64,000 nt of DNA, taken from Pseudomonas sp. GOM7 (GTDB lineage Bacteria > Pseudomonadota > Gammaproteobacteria > Pseudomonadales > Pseudomonadaceae). The notes beneath the pieces were generated by a model that saw only the letters and a program-made list of their open reading frames with translations, searched no databases and was not told the origin of the DNA. This document shows positions 15,478-24,749 of this stretch, piece by piece (position 1 is the first letter of the stretch; every line of letters begins with the position of its first letter). A program made the position numbers and the translations under genes. The stretch lies in contig NZ_CP113519.1 of assembly GCF_026723825.1 (NCBI RefSeq), positions 4,836,001-4,900,000 of the forward strand. Reading direction: 5' to 3'.

Positions 15478-17630
15478 ACCTCGACAGCATCATCGGCACC
15501 TTCATCGCCGAGAGCCAGGAACTGCTGCTGCAGATGGAAGACGCCCTGCTGCAGATCGAACACAGCCCCGATGACCCGGAGCTGATCAATGCCATCTTCC
15601 GCGCGGCTCACACCATCAAGGGCTCGGCCGGGCTGTTCGGCTTCGACGGCATCGTCGCCTTCACCCATGTCGCCGAAAGCGTGCTCGACCGCGTGCGCGG
15701 CGGTGAACTGCACCTCGACGCCGAGATGATCGCCCTGCTGCTCAAGGCCGGTGATCACCTCGCCGGGCTGATCCGCCATCTGGCCGCCGAAGGCGACCTG
15801 GCGCACCTGCCGCCAAGCGTGCATGACAACGACCGCGAGCTGGTCACGGCCCTCGGTCGCTACCTGCAAACCGAGCCTGCAGCCCAGCAGTCCATGCAGC
15901 CTGCCGCCGCTCACCCGGCAGCGGGCACGGCCGGCGGCAGCGAGCACTGGCATCTGTCGCTGCGCTTCGGCCCCGACACCCTGCGCAACGGCATGGATCC
16001 GCTGGCCTTCATCCGCTACCTGAGCACCCTCGGCCAGGTGCTGCACATCGAGACGGTGCTCGATCACCTGCCTGCGCTCGAGGCGCTGGATCCGGAAACC
16101 TGCTACCTGGGACTGGAAGTCAGCTTCGCCAGCGACGCCGAGCCGAGCGCCATCGAAGGCGCCTTCGAGTTCGTCCGTGACGATGGCAGCATCCGCCTGT
16201 TGCCGCCCGGCAGCAGCCTGGGCGACTTCCAGGCGCTGCTGCACGAGCGCGCTGACGAAGGCCAGGTGCAGCTCGAGCGCCTGCTGCGCTGCACGGGCCT
16301 GAGCCGCGACGAACTAAGCGCCAGCGCCGCCGTACCGAGCGTCCTGCAAACACCCGCAGCGGCCGAGAGCAGCGTCCCGGCCGTGGCCAGCGAAACACGC
16401 GCCAGCAGCGGCAAGGAGATGGCTCGCAGCAATGGCGACGCCAACCTGATCCGCGTCGATGCGACCAAGCTCGACCAGTTGATCAACCTGGTCGGCGAGC
16501 TGATCATCGCCGGTGCCAACACCCGCATGCTGGCTCAGCGCAGCGGCCTGAGCGAAATGGGCGAGTCCGCCGAGACCCTCTCACGCCTGGTCGAGGAGGT
16601 GCGCGACAGCGCCCTGACCCTGCGCATGGTGCAGATCGGCGCCACTTTCAACCGCTTCCAGCGCGTGGTACGCGACGTGTCCAAGGAGCTGGGCAAGGAC
16701 ATCGTCCTGCAGGTTAGCGGTGGTGACACCGAGCTGGACAAGACAGTGGTGGAAAAGATCGGCGACCCGCTCACCCACCTGGTGCGCAATGCCATGGATC
16801 ATGGCATCGAGCCCGCCGAGGTGCGCCGCGCCGCTGGCAAGCCACTGCAGGGCGTGGTGCGCCTCAATGCCTACCACGAGGCCGGCGGCATCCTCATCGA
16901 AGTCTCCGACGACGGCGGCGGTCTCAACCCGCAGAAGATCCTCGCCAAGGCCACCCAACGCGGCCTGATCAGCGAAGGCCAGCAGCTCACGGACAAGGAG
17001 ATTTTCAACCTGATCTTCGAGCCCGGCTTCTCCACCGCCGAGCAGATCAGCAACCTCTCCGGCCGTGGCGTCGGCATGGACGTGGTCAAGCGCAACATCA
17101 CCGCCCTGCGCGGCACCGTCGAGCTGGACAGCAAGCTGGGCCAGGGCACCTGCGTGCGCATCCGCCTGCCGCTGACCCTGGCCATCATCGATGGCTTCCT
17201 CATCGGTGTCGGCCAGGCAAGCTACGTGGTGCCGCTGGACATGGTGGAGGAATGCATCGAGCTGCCCAGCGACGAGATAGCCGGGCAACAGCACCTGGAT
17301 CTGCGCGGCAACGTGCTGCCCTTCATCCGCCTGCGCCAGATGTTCGATGACCAGAGCCAGCCGCCGCGCCGCGAGAACGTGGTGGTGGTGAGCTACGCCG
17401 GCGTGCGTGCCGGGTTGGTGGTCGACCAGTTGCTCGGCGAATTCCAGACCGTGATCAAACCCCTGGGCAAGGTGTTCTGCCAGGTGCCGGCGCTGAGCGG
17501 CTTCACCATTCTCGGCAGCGGTGCCGTCGCCCTGATCCTCGATATCCCAGGCCTGCTGGCCGAAGTCACGCAGCACGGCAGTGCGCGTGCCATGCCCCAA
17601 TCCAACCCACTGAGGAGTACCGTGCAATGA
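15474..17630 (+). CDS. cheA: chemotaxis histidine kinase CheA, cluster 2
   Basis: A 718-residue CheA. Hpt domain with His46 (FRAAHTIKGSAGLFGFD), P2-like module from WHLSLRFGPDTLRNGMDP, a low-complexity Ala/Ser/Val linker at about 285-318, then dimerisation, ATPase (NAMDHGIEP, DDGGGLNPQ, GRGVGMDVV) and CheW-like domains. Where cluster 1 CheA has two MshEN-like repeats, this protein keeps only a shortened remnant around QLERLLRCTGLSRDEL before the linker. The start overlaps the STAS gene and the stop overlaps the receptor gene, both by 4 bases. There is no CheW gene directly after it, unlike cluster 1. Confidence 0.96.
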   Translation: MNLDSIIGTFIAESQELLLQMEDALLQIEHSPDDPELINAIFRAAHTIKGSAGLFGFDGIVAFTHVAESVLDRVRGGELHLDAEMIALLLKAGDHLAGLIRHLAAEGDLAHLPPSVHDNDRELVTALGRYLQTEPAAQQSMQPAAAHPAAGTAGGSEHWHLSLRFGPDTLRNGMDPLAFIRYLSTLGQVLHIETVLDHLPALEALDPETCYLGLEVSFASDAEPSAIEGAFEFVRDDGSIRLLPPGSSLGDFQALLHERADEGQVQLERLLRCTGLSRDELSASAAVPSVLQTPAAAESSVPAVASETRASSGKEMARSNGDANLIRVDATKLDQLINLVGELIIAGANTRMLAQRSGLSEMGESAETLSRLVEEVRDSALTLRMVQIGATFNRFQRVVRDVSKELGKDIVLQVSGGDTELDKTVVEKIGDPLTHLVRNAMDHGIEPAEVRRAAGKPLQGVVRLNAYHEAGGILIEVSDDGGGLNPQKILAKATQRGLISEGQQLTDKEIFNLIFEPGFSTAEQISNLSGRGVGMDVVKRNITALRGTVELDSKLGQGTCVRIRLPLTLAIIDGFLIGVGQASYVVPLDMVEECIELPSDEIAGQQHLDLRGNVLPFIRLRQMFDDQSQPPRRENVVVVSYAGVRAGLVVDQLLGEFQTVIKPLGKVFCQVPALSGFTILGSGAVALILDIPGLLAEVTQHGSARAMPQSNPLRSTVQ

Positions 17631-19561
17631 ACCTCTCCATTCGTATCGCGGCTCTGCTCGCAACCGCCATCCTCCCCCTGCTGATCCTGGCATTCGGCCT
17701 GGCGCCCGGCGCAGCCATGCCCCTCGCCATCCTGGCGGCTCTGGCCGTGGTCATCCAGGGCCTGCTGCTGCAGCGCAGCCTGCAGCCACTGGGCGCGGAG
17801 CCCCAGGCTCTGCTCGAATTCGCCGGGCAACTGGCGCGCGGCGAAATCAGCCGCCAGCCGCAGCCATCGGCCGCTGCTGGCTCGCTGCAGGAGCAACTGC
17901 ACCAGATCGCCGGCCAGCTTGGCGGCCTTGCCCGGAACCTGCACCAGGTCAGCGATGAACACGCCCGTGGCGATATCGATGTGACCCTCGATACCCGTCT
18001 TCCCGGCCTCTATGGCGAAGTGGCCCAGGGCATCAACGCCCTGGTGAGCAGCCATATAGACGTGAAGAAAAAGGCCATGGCCTGCGTGCGCTCGATCGCC
18101 GAAGGCGACCTCAAAGCCCCCCTGGAACAGTTCCCTGGCAAGAAGGCCTTCATCAATGACAACATCGAGACCCTGCGCCGCAATATCGCCGGTCTGATGG
18201 ACGAGATGCGCCACATGTCCGACGAGCACGACAAGGGCGATATCGACGTGACCATCGATGCCTCGCGCTTCCCGGGCAGCTATGCCGAGATCGCCCAGGG
18301 CATCAACGCCATGGTCGCCGGCCATATCAGCGTGAAGAAGAAGGCCATGGCCTGCATCAAGGCCTTCAGCGAAGGCGACCTCAAGGCGCCGCTGGAACAG
18401 TTCCCCGGCAAGAAGGCCTTCATCAACGACAACATCGAAACCCTGCGCCGCAATGTCCTGGCGCTGATCGAAGACACTCAGATGCTCAGCCAGGCCGCAC
18501 TCGACGGCCGCCTCGACACCCGTGCCGATGCCAGCCGCCATCAGGGCGACTTCCGCCGCATCGTCGAGGGCATCAACGACACCCTGGAAGCCATCATCGC
18601 GCCGCTGCGCGAAGCCATGAACGTGATTGCCGGGCTGGCCGAAGGCGACCTGACCCAGACCATGGAGGGCCATTACAAGGGGCATCTCGCCGACCTGCAG
18701 CAATCGCTCAATGCCACGGTGAACAAACTGGCTGACGTCATTGGCCAGGTGCATCAGTCCACCAGCATGCTCAGCAGCGCCGCCGAGGAAATCTCCGCCA
18801 CCGCGCAGAGCCTCAGCCATGCTGCCTCCAGCCAGGCTGCCTCGGTCGAGGAAACCAGCGCGGCGATGGAGCAGATGTCCGCCTCCATCGCGCAGAACAC
18901 CGAAAACGCCAAGATCACCGACGGCATGGCCGGCAAGGCCTCCTGCGAGGCCAGCGAAGGTGGCCAGGCGGTCAAGGAAACCGTGCGCGCCATGAAGACC
19001 ATCGCCGACAAGATCGGCATCGTCGACGACATCGCCTACCAGACCAACCTGCTGGCGCTCAACGCCGCCATCGAGGCGGCCCGCGCCGGCGAGCACGGCA
19101 AGGGCTTCGCCGTGGTCGCTGCCGAGGTGCGCAAGCTGGCCGAACGCAGCCAGGTAGCCGCCCAGGAAATCGGCGAAGTGGCCAAGTCCAGCGTGCAACT
19201 GGCCGAGCGTGCCGGCACCCTGCTCGACCACATGCTGCCGTCGATCTCCAAGACCTCAGACCTGGTGCAGGAGATCGCTGCCGCTTCCGAGGAGCAGAAC
19301 ACCGGCGTCAACCAGATCAGCTCAGCCATGACCCAGCTCAGCGACATCACCCAGCAGAACGCGGCCGCCTCCGAGGAGCTGGCCGCCACCTCCGAGGAGA
19401 TGACCGGGCAATCGATGAATCTGCAGAGCCTGATGCAGTTCTTCCAACTGTCCAGCCAGCGCAGCACGGCCAGCGTCGTGAAGGCCACGCCAGCCACACG
19501 CAGTGCCAAGCCGGCTCAGGCCGATGAACAGGAAAGCGGCTTCATCCGCTTCGGGAGCTGA
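17627..19561 (+). CDS. poly-HAMP methyl-accepting receptor without periplasmic sensor, cluster 2
   Basis: A 644-residue receptor. Two membrane helices (about 8-25 and 30-50) are separated by a loop of only a few residues, so there is no external sensor. Then come HAMP-like units containing an internal tandem duplication of about 90 residues: GDIDVT...GEVAQGINALV...EGDLKAPLEQFPGKKAF occurs at about 116-176 and again at 205-266, followed by a further HAMP and the signalling domain (NLLALNAAIEAARAGEHG). The tail reads SGFIRFGS. It replaces the first cheW of cluster 1 in gene order. It may sense through the membrane or by a partner protein. Overlaps cheA by 4 bases. Confidence 0.92.
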   Translation: MNLSIRIAALLATAILPLLILAFGLAPGAAMPLAILAALAVVIQGLLLQRSLQPLGAEPQALLEFAGQLARGEISRQPQPSAAAGSLQEQLHQIAGQLGGLARNLHQVSDEHARGDIDVTLDTRLPGLYGEVAQGINALVSSHIDVKKKAMACVRSIAEGDLKAPLEQFPGKKAFINDNIETLRRNIAGLMDEMRHMSDEHDKGDIDVTIDASRFPGSYAEIAQGINAMVAGHISVKKKAMACIKAFSEGDLKAPLEQFPGKKAFINDNIETLRRNVLALIEDTQMLSQAALDGRLDTRADASRHQGDFRRIVEGINDTLEAIIAPLREAMNVIAGLAEGDLTQTMEGHYKGHLADLQQSLNATVNKLADVIGQVHQSTSMLSSAAEEISATAQSLSHAASSQAASVEETSAAMEQMSASIAQNTENAKITDGMAGKASCEASEGGQAVKETVRAMKTIADKIGIVDDIAYQTNLLALNAAIEAARAGEHGKGFAVVAAEVRKLAERSQVAAQEIGEVAKSSVQLAERAGTLLDHMLPSISKTSDLVQEIAAASEEQNTGVNQISSAMTQLSDITQQNAAASEELAATSEEMTGQSMNLQSLMQFFQLSSQRSTASVVKATPATRSAKPAQADEQESGFIRFGS

Positions 19562-19563
19562 TC

Positions 19564-20115
19564 ATGACCACCGATCTCGCCCTGCTGGTCAGCCAGGAAC
19601 AGCAAAGCCAGTACCTGACCTTCCGCGTCGGCCAGGATGCTTACGGCGTCGCCACCCGCTACGTGCGGGAGATCCTCGAGTTCGACCAGATCACCCTGGT
19701 GCCGATGATGCCCAGGCTGGTGCGCGGCGTGATCAATCTGCGCGGCGCCGTGGTGCCGATCATCGACCTGGCCGAGCGCTTCGGCCATGGTCGCACCGCC
19801 CTCGGCGCGCGTACTTGCATCGTCATCGTGGAGATCCTCGACGAGGAGGAGACCCATCTGATGGGCGCCCTGGTCGATGCGGTCAACGCGGTGGTGGAAA
19901 TCGAACCGGGGGCCATCCGCCAGGCGCCCGCGTTCGGCAGCCGCATCCGCGGCGAATTCATCGAGGACATGGCTCGTCTCGACGAGCAGTTCCTCACCCT
20001 GCTGCGCATGGAGCAAGTGCTGTCGGTCACCCAGATCGCAGCCATGGCAGGCCAACCCCATGACCTCTCTCTCCTTCCATGCGATGCGCGCGAGCGCGCA
20101 GGAGCAAGCAAATGA
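19564..20115 (+). CDS. cheW: CheW adaptor, cluster 2 first copy
   Basis: A 183-residue CheW protein (YLTFRVGQDAYGVAT, VREILEFDQITLVPMMP, GVINLRGAVVPIIDLAERFG) with an extended C-terminus ending CDARERAGASK. The stop codon overlaps the start of the next receptor (ATGA at 20112). The C-terminal extension is encoded by the same bases that act as ribosome-binding region for that receptor, and the equivalent bases in cluster 1 (5376-5424) are non-coding. It starts 2 bases after the receptor stop at 19561. Confidence 0.94.
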   Translation: MTTDLALLVSQEQQSQYLTFRVGQDAYGVATRYVREILEFDQITLVPMMPRLVRGVINLRGAVVPIIDLAERFGHGRTALGARTCIVIVEILDEEETHLMGALVDAVNAVVEIEPGAIRQAPAFGSRIRGEFIEDMARLDEQFLTLLRMEQVLSVTQIAAMAGQPHDLSLLPCDARERAGASK

Positions 20116-21731
20116 CCATCAGCAAAAAAATGATCCTTCTGGTGCTTTCGGCACTATTCGGCATCCTGTTGTTATCCGCAGTCGCCTACCAGCAAATGAA
20201 TCAGGTCTACACCGCCGCCAACTACGGCAATGTCAACTCGGTGCCCAGCATCGTGGCCCTGAACAAGCTGCGCAATGCGGTAAACAGCGAAATCCAACTG
20301 ACCTACAACCACCTGCTCAGTAACGATGCTAAGGAAATGGCTGAGCTGGAGGACGCTATCAAGTCCACCGACAGCGACATTCAGGAAGGCATCCGGGTCT
20401 ATAGCACACTGCTCTCCGACGATCAGGATCGTCAGTATCTGGATCTGTCTCGCAAGAGCATTGCCGACTTTCAGAAAGGCGCCGCCACTATCATCACGCT
20501 GTCTCGTGCCGACAGGAACGAGGAAGCACGGGTAGCCATGCTCAACCTCACCAGGGACGCTATCGAGCCGCTGCGGCAAAACTTCAACCTGCACCGCGAC
20601 TACAACGTAGAGATGGCCCACAAGGCCAGCCAACAGGCCGTGGATACTCTCCAGCACGCCACGCTCATCTCCATCCTGGTTTCTGTCATCACCCTGATCG
20701 TGATCGCCCTGCTCGGCACCTTCATCACCCGCAACCTGCTGCGCCAACTGGGTGGCGAGCCCGCCTACGCTGCCGAGATGGTGAGCCGCATCGCCGCCGG
20801 CGACCTGACCGTCAACGTCGAGACCAAGGCCGGCGACACCAGCAGCATGCTGGCCGCGATCAAGGGCATGGTGGAAAAACTCGCGCAGATCATCAGTGAG
20901 GTACGCAGCAACGCCGATTCGCTGTCCAGCGCTTCCGAGGAGATCTCCGCCACGGCCCAGAGCATGAGCCAGGGCGCGTCGGAACAAGCCGCCTCGGTGG
21001 AGGAAACCAGCGCCTCGATGGAGCAGATGTCCGCCTCCATCGCGCAGAACACCGAGAACGCCAAGGTCACCGACGGCATGGCCAGCAAGGCCGCACGCGA
21101 AGCCGACGAAGGCGGCCAGGCGGTGAAGAATACGGTGGCAGCCATGAAGACCATCGCCGACAAGATCGGCATCGTCGATGACATCGCCTACCAGACCAAC
21201 CTGCTGGCGCTCAACGCCGCCATCGAGGCGGCCCGCGCCGGCGAGCACGGCAAGGGCTTCGCAGTAGTGGCCGCCGAAGTGCGCAAGCTGGCCGAACGTA
21301 GCCAGATCGCCGCCCAGGAGATCAGCGAAGTGGCCAAGAGCAGCGTGTCGCTGGCCGAACGTGCCGGCCACTTGCTCGACGAGATGGTGCCCACGATCAA
21401 CAAGACCTCCGACCTGGTGCAGGAAATTTCCGCCGCCTCCGAGGAACAAAGCTCCGGAGTCGGGCAGATCAACAGCGCCATGACCCAGCTCAACAGCATC
21501 ACCCAGCAGTCGGCATCGGCCTCCGAAGAGCTGGCCGCCACCGCCGAGGAAATGAGCGGCCAGGCCGAGCAACTGCAGCAACTGATGGACTTCTTCAAGA
21601 TCAACAGCAGCGGCAACAAGCGCCCCGAACGCAGCAAGCAAACGACTACCCAGCACGACAGCGGCGATAGCGGCGGCAAGTCGTTCGCCCAGCCATCGAT
21701 GTCTGGCGGCTTCATCCGCTTTCAGCACTGA
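20112..21731 (+). CDS. methyl-accepting chemotaxis protein with 4-helix-bundle sensor, cluster 2
   Basis: A 539-residue receptor paralogous to that at 5425. TM1 MILLVLSALFGILLLSAVAY, a helical periplasmic domain of about 160 residues, TM2 near 190-212, HAMP and the signalling domain. The cytoplasmic half is very similar to cluster 1, whereas the periplasmic half is much more diverged beyond the opening VYTAANYGNVNSVPSIVAL, as expected if the ligand has changed or sensor selection is relaxed. The tail ends GGFIRFQH. Start: AGGAG upstream and a 4-base overlap with cheW; an in-frame ATG at 20079 lies inside cheW. Confidence 0.95.
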   Translation: MTISKKMILLVLSALFGILLLSAVAYQQMNQVYTAANYGNVNSVPSIVALNKLRNAVNSEIQLTYNHLLSNDAKEMAELEDAIKSTDSDIQEGIRVYSTLLSDDQDRQYLDLSRKSIADFQKGAATIITLSRADRNEEARVAMLNLTRDAIEPLRQNFNLHRDYNVEMAHKASQQAVDTLQHATLISILVSVITLIVIALLGTFITRNLLRQLGGEPAYAAEMVSRIAAGDLTVNVETKAGDTSSMLAAIKGMVEKLAQIISEVRSNADSLSSASEEISATAQSMSQGASEQAASVEETSASMEQMSASIAQNTENAKVTDGMASKAAREADEGGQAVKNTVAAMKTIADKIGIVDDIAYQTNLLALNAAIEAARAGEHGKGFAVVAAEVRKLAERSQIAAQEISEVAKSSVSLAERAGHLLDEMVPTINKTSDLVQEISAASEEQSSGVGQINSAMTQLNSITQQSASASEELAATAEEMSGQAEQLQQLMDFFKINSSGNKRPERSKQTTTQHDSGDSGGKSFAQPSMSGGFIRFQH

Positions 21732-21781
21732 TCCGTCCCACCTTCGCAGCCGGGCACCAGGGGGTGCCCCAGGAGCGATTC

Positions 21782-22291
21782 ATGTCCAGCTTCAACTCAG
21801 CGACGGCCACGGACACCCGCCAGCAGTACCTGACCTTCTCACTCGGTGAGGAAATCTTTGCCGTGGGCACGCGCAACGTGCGCGAGATCATCGAATACGG
21901 GCACCTCACCCCGGTGCCGTTGATGCCAGCGAGCATCCTCGGCGTGATCAACCTGCGTGGCGGCGTGGTGCCGATCATGGATCTGCGCCAGCGCTTCGGC
22001 CAGGGCGCCACCCAGGTCGGCCGGCGCACCTGCATCGTCATTCTGGAAGTGCAGCGCGAGGGCGCCGAACAGGTCATCGGCATCGTCGTCGAAGCGGTCA
22101 ATGCCGTGCTGGAGATACCCGAAGAAGATATCGAGCCACCGCCCAGCTTCGGCAGCCACATCCCCACCGATTTTCTCATCGGCATGGGCAAGCTCGAAAA
22201 CCGTCTGGTGGTGCTGATCGACATTGGCCGCGTGCTGTCGCTCGACGATCTGCACCTGCTGGCCAGCGCCGAACTGCCCCGATCAGCCTGA
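21782..22291 (+). CDS. cheW: CheW adaptor, cluster 2 second copy
   Basis: A 169-residue CheW domain protein (YLTFSLGEEIFAVGT, VREIIEYGHLTPVPLMP, GVINLRGGVVPIMDLRQRFG), orthologous in position to the cheW at 7066. I chose the ATG at 21782, 6 bases after AGGAG (21771-21775); an ATG at 21764 lacks a ribosome site. Unlike cluster 1, where this gene follows the receptor by 3 bases and overlaps cheR, here it is separated by 50 bases from the receptor and 15 from cheR, so coupling is looser. Confidence 0.93.
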   Translation: MSSFNSATATDTRQQYLTFSLGEEIFAVGTRNVREIIEYGHLTPVPLMPASILGVINLRGGVVPIMDLRQRFGQGATQVGRRTCIVILEVQREGAEQVIGIVVEAVNAVLEIPEEDIEPPPSFGSHIPTDFLIGMGKLENRLVVLIDIGRVLSLDDLHLLASAELPRSA

Positions 22292-22306
22292 CCCCTGGAG
22301 CCCGCA

Positions 22307-23116
22307 ATGACCGCCACCAGCCTGAGCAACCGCGAGTTCCAGCAGTTTCGCGACATGATCTACGAGATCGCCGGCATCGCCATGGGCGAGGCCAAACGCC
22401 AACTGATAGTCGGACGCCTGAGCAAGCGTCTGCGCCATTACGAGCTGGACAGTTTCGACGACTATTTCCAGTTGCTGCTCAAGGACAAGACCGAACTGCA
22501 GACAGCCGTGGATCTGCTGACCACCAACGAAACCTACTTCTTCCGCGAGCCCAAGCACTTCGACTTCCTCCGTGAACGCCTGCAGGATGATCTGCGCACT
22601 GGCAGCCAACCCCTGCGCATCTGGAGCGCGGCCTGTTCCAGCGGCGAAGAGCCCTACACCCTGGCCCTGCTGCTGGCCGACTGCCTGGGCACGCGGCAAT
22701 GGGAGATACTCGCCTCGGACATCAGCACGCGCATTCTCGACAAGGCACGTGCTGGCATCTACCCGCTGGAAGACTCCAGCGGCATCCCCCGTGAGCTGCT
22801 GCACCGTCACTGCCTGCAGGGCACCGGCCAGCATGCCGGCATGTTCACCCTGGAGCCTTCGCTGAAGAAACGCATTGGTTTTCGTCAGATCAACCTCAAC
22901 AACGCCCTGCCCGAAGTGGGCCTGTTCGACGTGATCTTCCTGCGTAACGTGATGATCTATTTCGACCAGCCCACCAAGCGCCAGGTGGTACAGCGCCTGA
23001 GCGCGCGACTGCGCCCCGGTGGCTATTTCTTCGTCAGCCACTCGGAAAGCCTCAACGGCATCAGCGACGAGCTGCAGCCGCTGCGCCCGTCCATTTACCG
23101 GAAGCCCCATGCATAA
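22307..23116 (+). CDS. cheR: chemoreceptor glutamate methyltransferase CheR, cluster 2
   Basis: A 269-residue CheR with the same landmarks as cluster 1: TTNETYFFREPKHF, IWSAACSSGEEPYTLA for SAM binding, and NVMIYFDQPTKRQVV. Family length is normal and no extra domains are present. The C-terminus overlaps cheD by 8 bases as in the other cluster. It should methylate glutamates in the two long receptors (and perhaps the short one) of this cluster; cross-action on cluster 1 receptors is likely given how similar the signalling domains are, but this is inference. Confidence 0.95.
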   Translation: MTATSLSNREFQQFRDMIYEIAGIAMGEAKRQLIVGRLSKRLRHYELDSFDDYFQLLLKDKTELQTAVDLLTTNETYFFREPKHFDFLRERLQDDLRTGSQPLRIWSAACSSGEEPYTLALLLADCLGTRQWEILASDISTRILDKARAGIYPLEDSSGIPRELLHRHCLQGTGQHAGMFTLEPSLKKRIGFRQINLNNALPEVGLFDVIFLRNVMIYFDQPTKRQVVQRLSARLRPGGYFFVSHSESLNGISDELQPLRPSIYRKPHA

Positions 23117-23615
23117 GCCCGACGGCGTCATCGAAGTCTTCCTGCAGCCAGGCGACCTGTACTTCGGCGACCGTCACACGCGCATCCGCACCCTGCTGGG
23201 TTCGTGCGTATCGCTGGTGCTGTGGCACGAGCGTGAATTGCTCGGCGGCATGTGCCATTACATGCTGCCCAGCCGCCGCAATCGCGGCACCCGATTCGAT
23301 GGCCGCTACGCCGACGAGGCGCTGCACCTGTTGCTCGGCGAGATTCGCGCCAGCGGCACCCAGGCCAAGGACTACCGCATCAGCCTGTTCGGTGGCGGCA
23401 ACATGTTCGCGAGCCTGACGCAGAGCAACATCGGCGACTCGAACGTCAACGCCGGCCTGGAACTGCTCACCGCGCACGGCCTGCGTTGTCATGCCCGAGA
23501 TGCAGGAGGCGCAGGTTATCGCAACCTGATTTTCGACATCTGGAGTGGCCAGGTCGCAATGCGCAGCCCCTCCCAACAACAGATCGCTACACGCCGCTAC
23601 GAGGCGCAGAAATGA
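23109..23615 (+). CDS. cheD: receptor glutamine deamidase CheD, cluster 2
   Basis: A 168-residue CheD with catalytic Cys in RTLLGSCVSLV, His in GGMCHYMLP and the FGGGNMF core. I chose the ATG at 23109 because it reproduces the 8-base overlap with cheR seen in cluster 1; the open frame continues upstream inside cheR but without family similarity. It ends with a 4-base overlap with cheB. The C-terminal region (HARDAGGAGYRNLIFDIWSG) differs from the cluster 1 CheD more than the N-terminal half does. Confidence 0.93.
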   Translation: MHKPDGVIEVFLQPGDLYFGDRHTRIRTLLGSCVSLVLWHERELLGGMCHYMLPSRRNRGTRFDGRYADEALHLLLGEIRASGTQAKDYRISLFGGGNMFASLTQSNIGDSNVNAGLELLTAHGLRCHARDAGGAGYRNLIFDIWSGQVAMRSPSQQQIATRRYEAQK

Positions 23616-24679
23616 ACAAGATCAAGGTGATGATCGTCGACGACTCCGCCGTCGTACGCCAGGTATTGAGTGGCACCCTGTCCGAGCACGCCGGGATCGA
23701 GGTGATCGGCACGGCCGCCGACCCCCTGTTCGCCATGGACAAGATGCAACGCGAGTGGCCCGACGTGATCGTGCTGGATGTGGAAATGCCACGCATGGAT
23801 GGCATCTCCTTCCTCAAGAAGCTGATGGCCGAACGCCCCACCCCGGTGGTGATCTGCTCCACCCTCACCGAAAAAGGCGCCGCCACCACCATGGAAGCCA
23901 TGGCCGCCGGGGCCGTGGCCATCGTCACCAAGCCCCAGGCCGGACTGCGCCAGTTCCTCCTGGAAGCCACCGAAGAGCTGGCCAGCGCCATCCGCGCCGC
24001 CGCCCAGGCCCGTCTCAAGCGGCTCACGCCCAAGCCGCCGCAGCCGCCACCACCAGCGCCCAAGCTCAGCGCCGATGCGATCCTGCCGGCCGGCGGCGCA
24101 GGCGCCATGACCCGCACCACCGAGCGCATCGTCGCCATCGGCACCTCCACCGGCGGCACCCAGGCCCTGGAATACGTGCTCACCGCCCTGCCGCGCGTGT
24201 GCCCGGGCATCGTCATCGTCCAGCACATGCCGGAGAAATTCACCGCCGCCTTCGCCGAACGCCTCAACACCCTGTGCCAGATCGAAGTGCGCGAAGCGAA
24301 GCATGGTGATCGGGTCATCCCCGGTCGCGCCCTGATCGCCCCCGGCGGGCGCCACATGCTGCTCAAGCGCAGTGGCGCGCAGTACCTGGTGGAAGTGGTC
24401 GACGGCCCGCCCGTCAGCCGGCACAAACCCTCGGTGGACGTGCTGTTCCGCTCCACCGCCCGTGCCGCAGGCGCCAATGCCACCGGCATCATCATGACCG
24501 GCATGGGCGACGACGGCGCCCGTGGCCTGCGCGAGATGCACGAAGCCGGCGCCCTCACTCTCGGTCAGGACGAAGCCAGTTGCGTGGTCTACGGCATGCC
24601 CAAGGAAGCCATGAAACTCGGCGGGGTCAGCCGGGAAATTCCGCTGGAGCAGATTCCAACGGCCATTCTGCGTGGTTAG
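23612..24679 (+). CDS. cheB: receptor methylesterase CheB, cluster 2
   Basis: A 355-residue CheB: receiver with phospho-acceptor Asp56 (VLDVEMPRMDG), a Pro/Ala-rich linker (about 130-160) and a methylesterase with Ser179 in IGTSTGGTQ, His in VQHMPEKF and Asp in GMGDDGARG. It is the last gene of cluster 2. The start ATG overlaps the cheD stop. The esterase half matches cheB of cluster 1 almost residue for residue, with long identical nucleotide runs, while the linker and receiver helices differ. Confidence 0.96.
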   Translation: MNKIKVMIVDDSAVVRQVLSGTLSEHAGIEVIGTAADPLFAMDKMQREWPDVIVLDVEMPRMDGISFLKKLMAERPTPVVICSTLTEKGAATTMEAMAAGAVAIVTKPQAGLRQFLLEATEELASAIRAAAQARLKRLTPKPPQPPPPAPKLSADAILPAGGAGAMTRTTERIVAIGTSTGGTQALEYVLTALPRVCPGIVIVQHMPEKFTAAFAERLNTLCQIEVREAKHGDRVIPGRALIAPGGRHMLLKRSGAQYLVEVVDGPPVSRHKPSVDVLFRSTARAAGANATGIIMTGMGDDGARGLREMHEAGALTLGQDEASCVVYGMPKEAMKLGGVSREIPLEQIPTAILRG

Positions 24680-24711
24680 CGCCTCTACAATCTGAGCATC
24701 GAACGCCTGAA

Positions 24712-24733
24712 GCTCCGCCCCACAGGGCGGAGC
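24712..24733 (+). terminator. hairpin after cheB, possible terminator
   Basis: A perfect 9-base-pair stem GCTCCGCCC/GGGCGGAGC with a CACA loop, 33 bases after the cheB stop. There is no T-run after it, so intrinsic termination is uncertain; it could equally be a mRNA 3'-end stabiliser. Confidence 0.5.
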
Positions 24734-24749
24734 ATGACGCAGCGCTATA

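Noticed and set aside
1..24679. Interpretation of the duplicated clusters as an assembly artefact
   Set aside because: The copies differ throughout at the sequence level, in gene order and in domains (MshEN-like insert, poly-HAMP receptor, Ser/Cys), so they are true paralogues.
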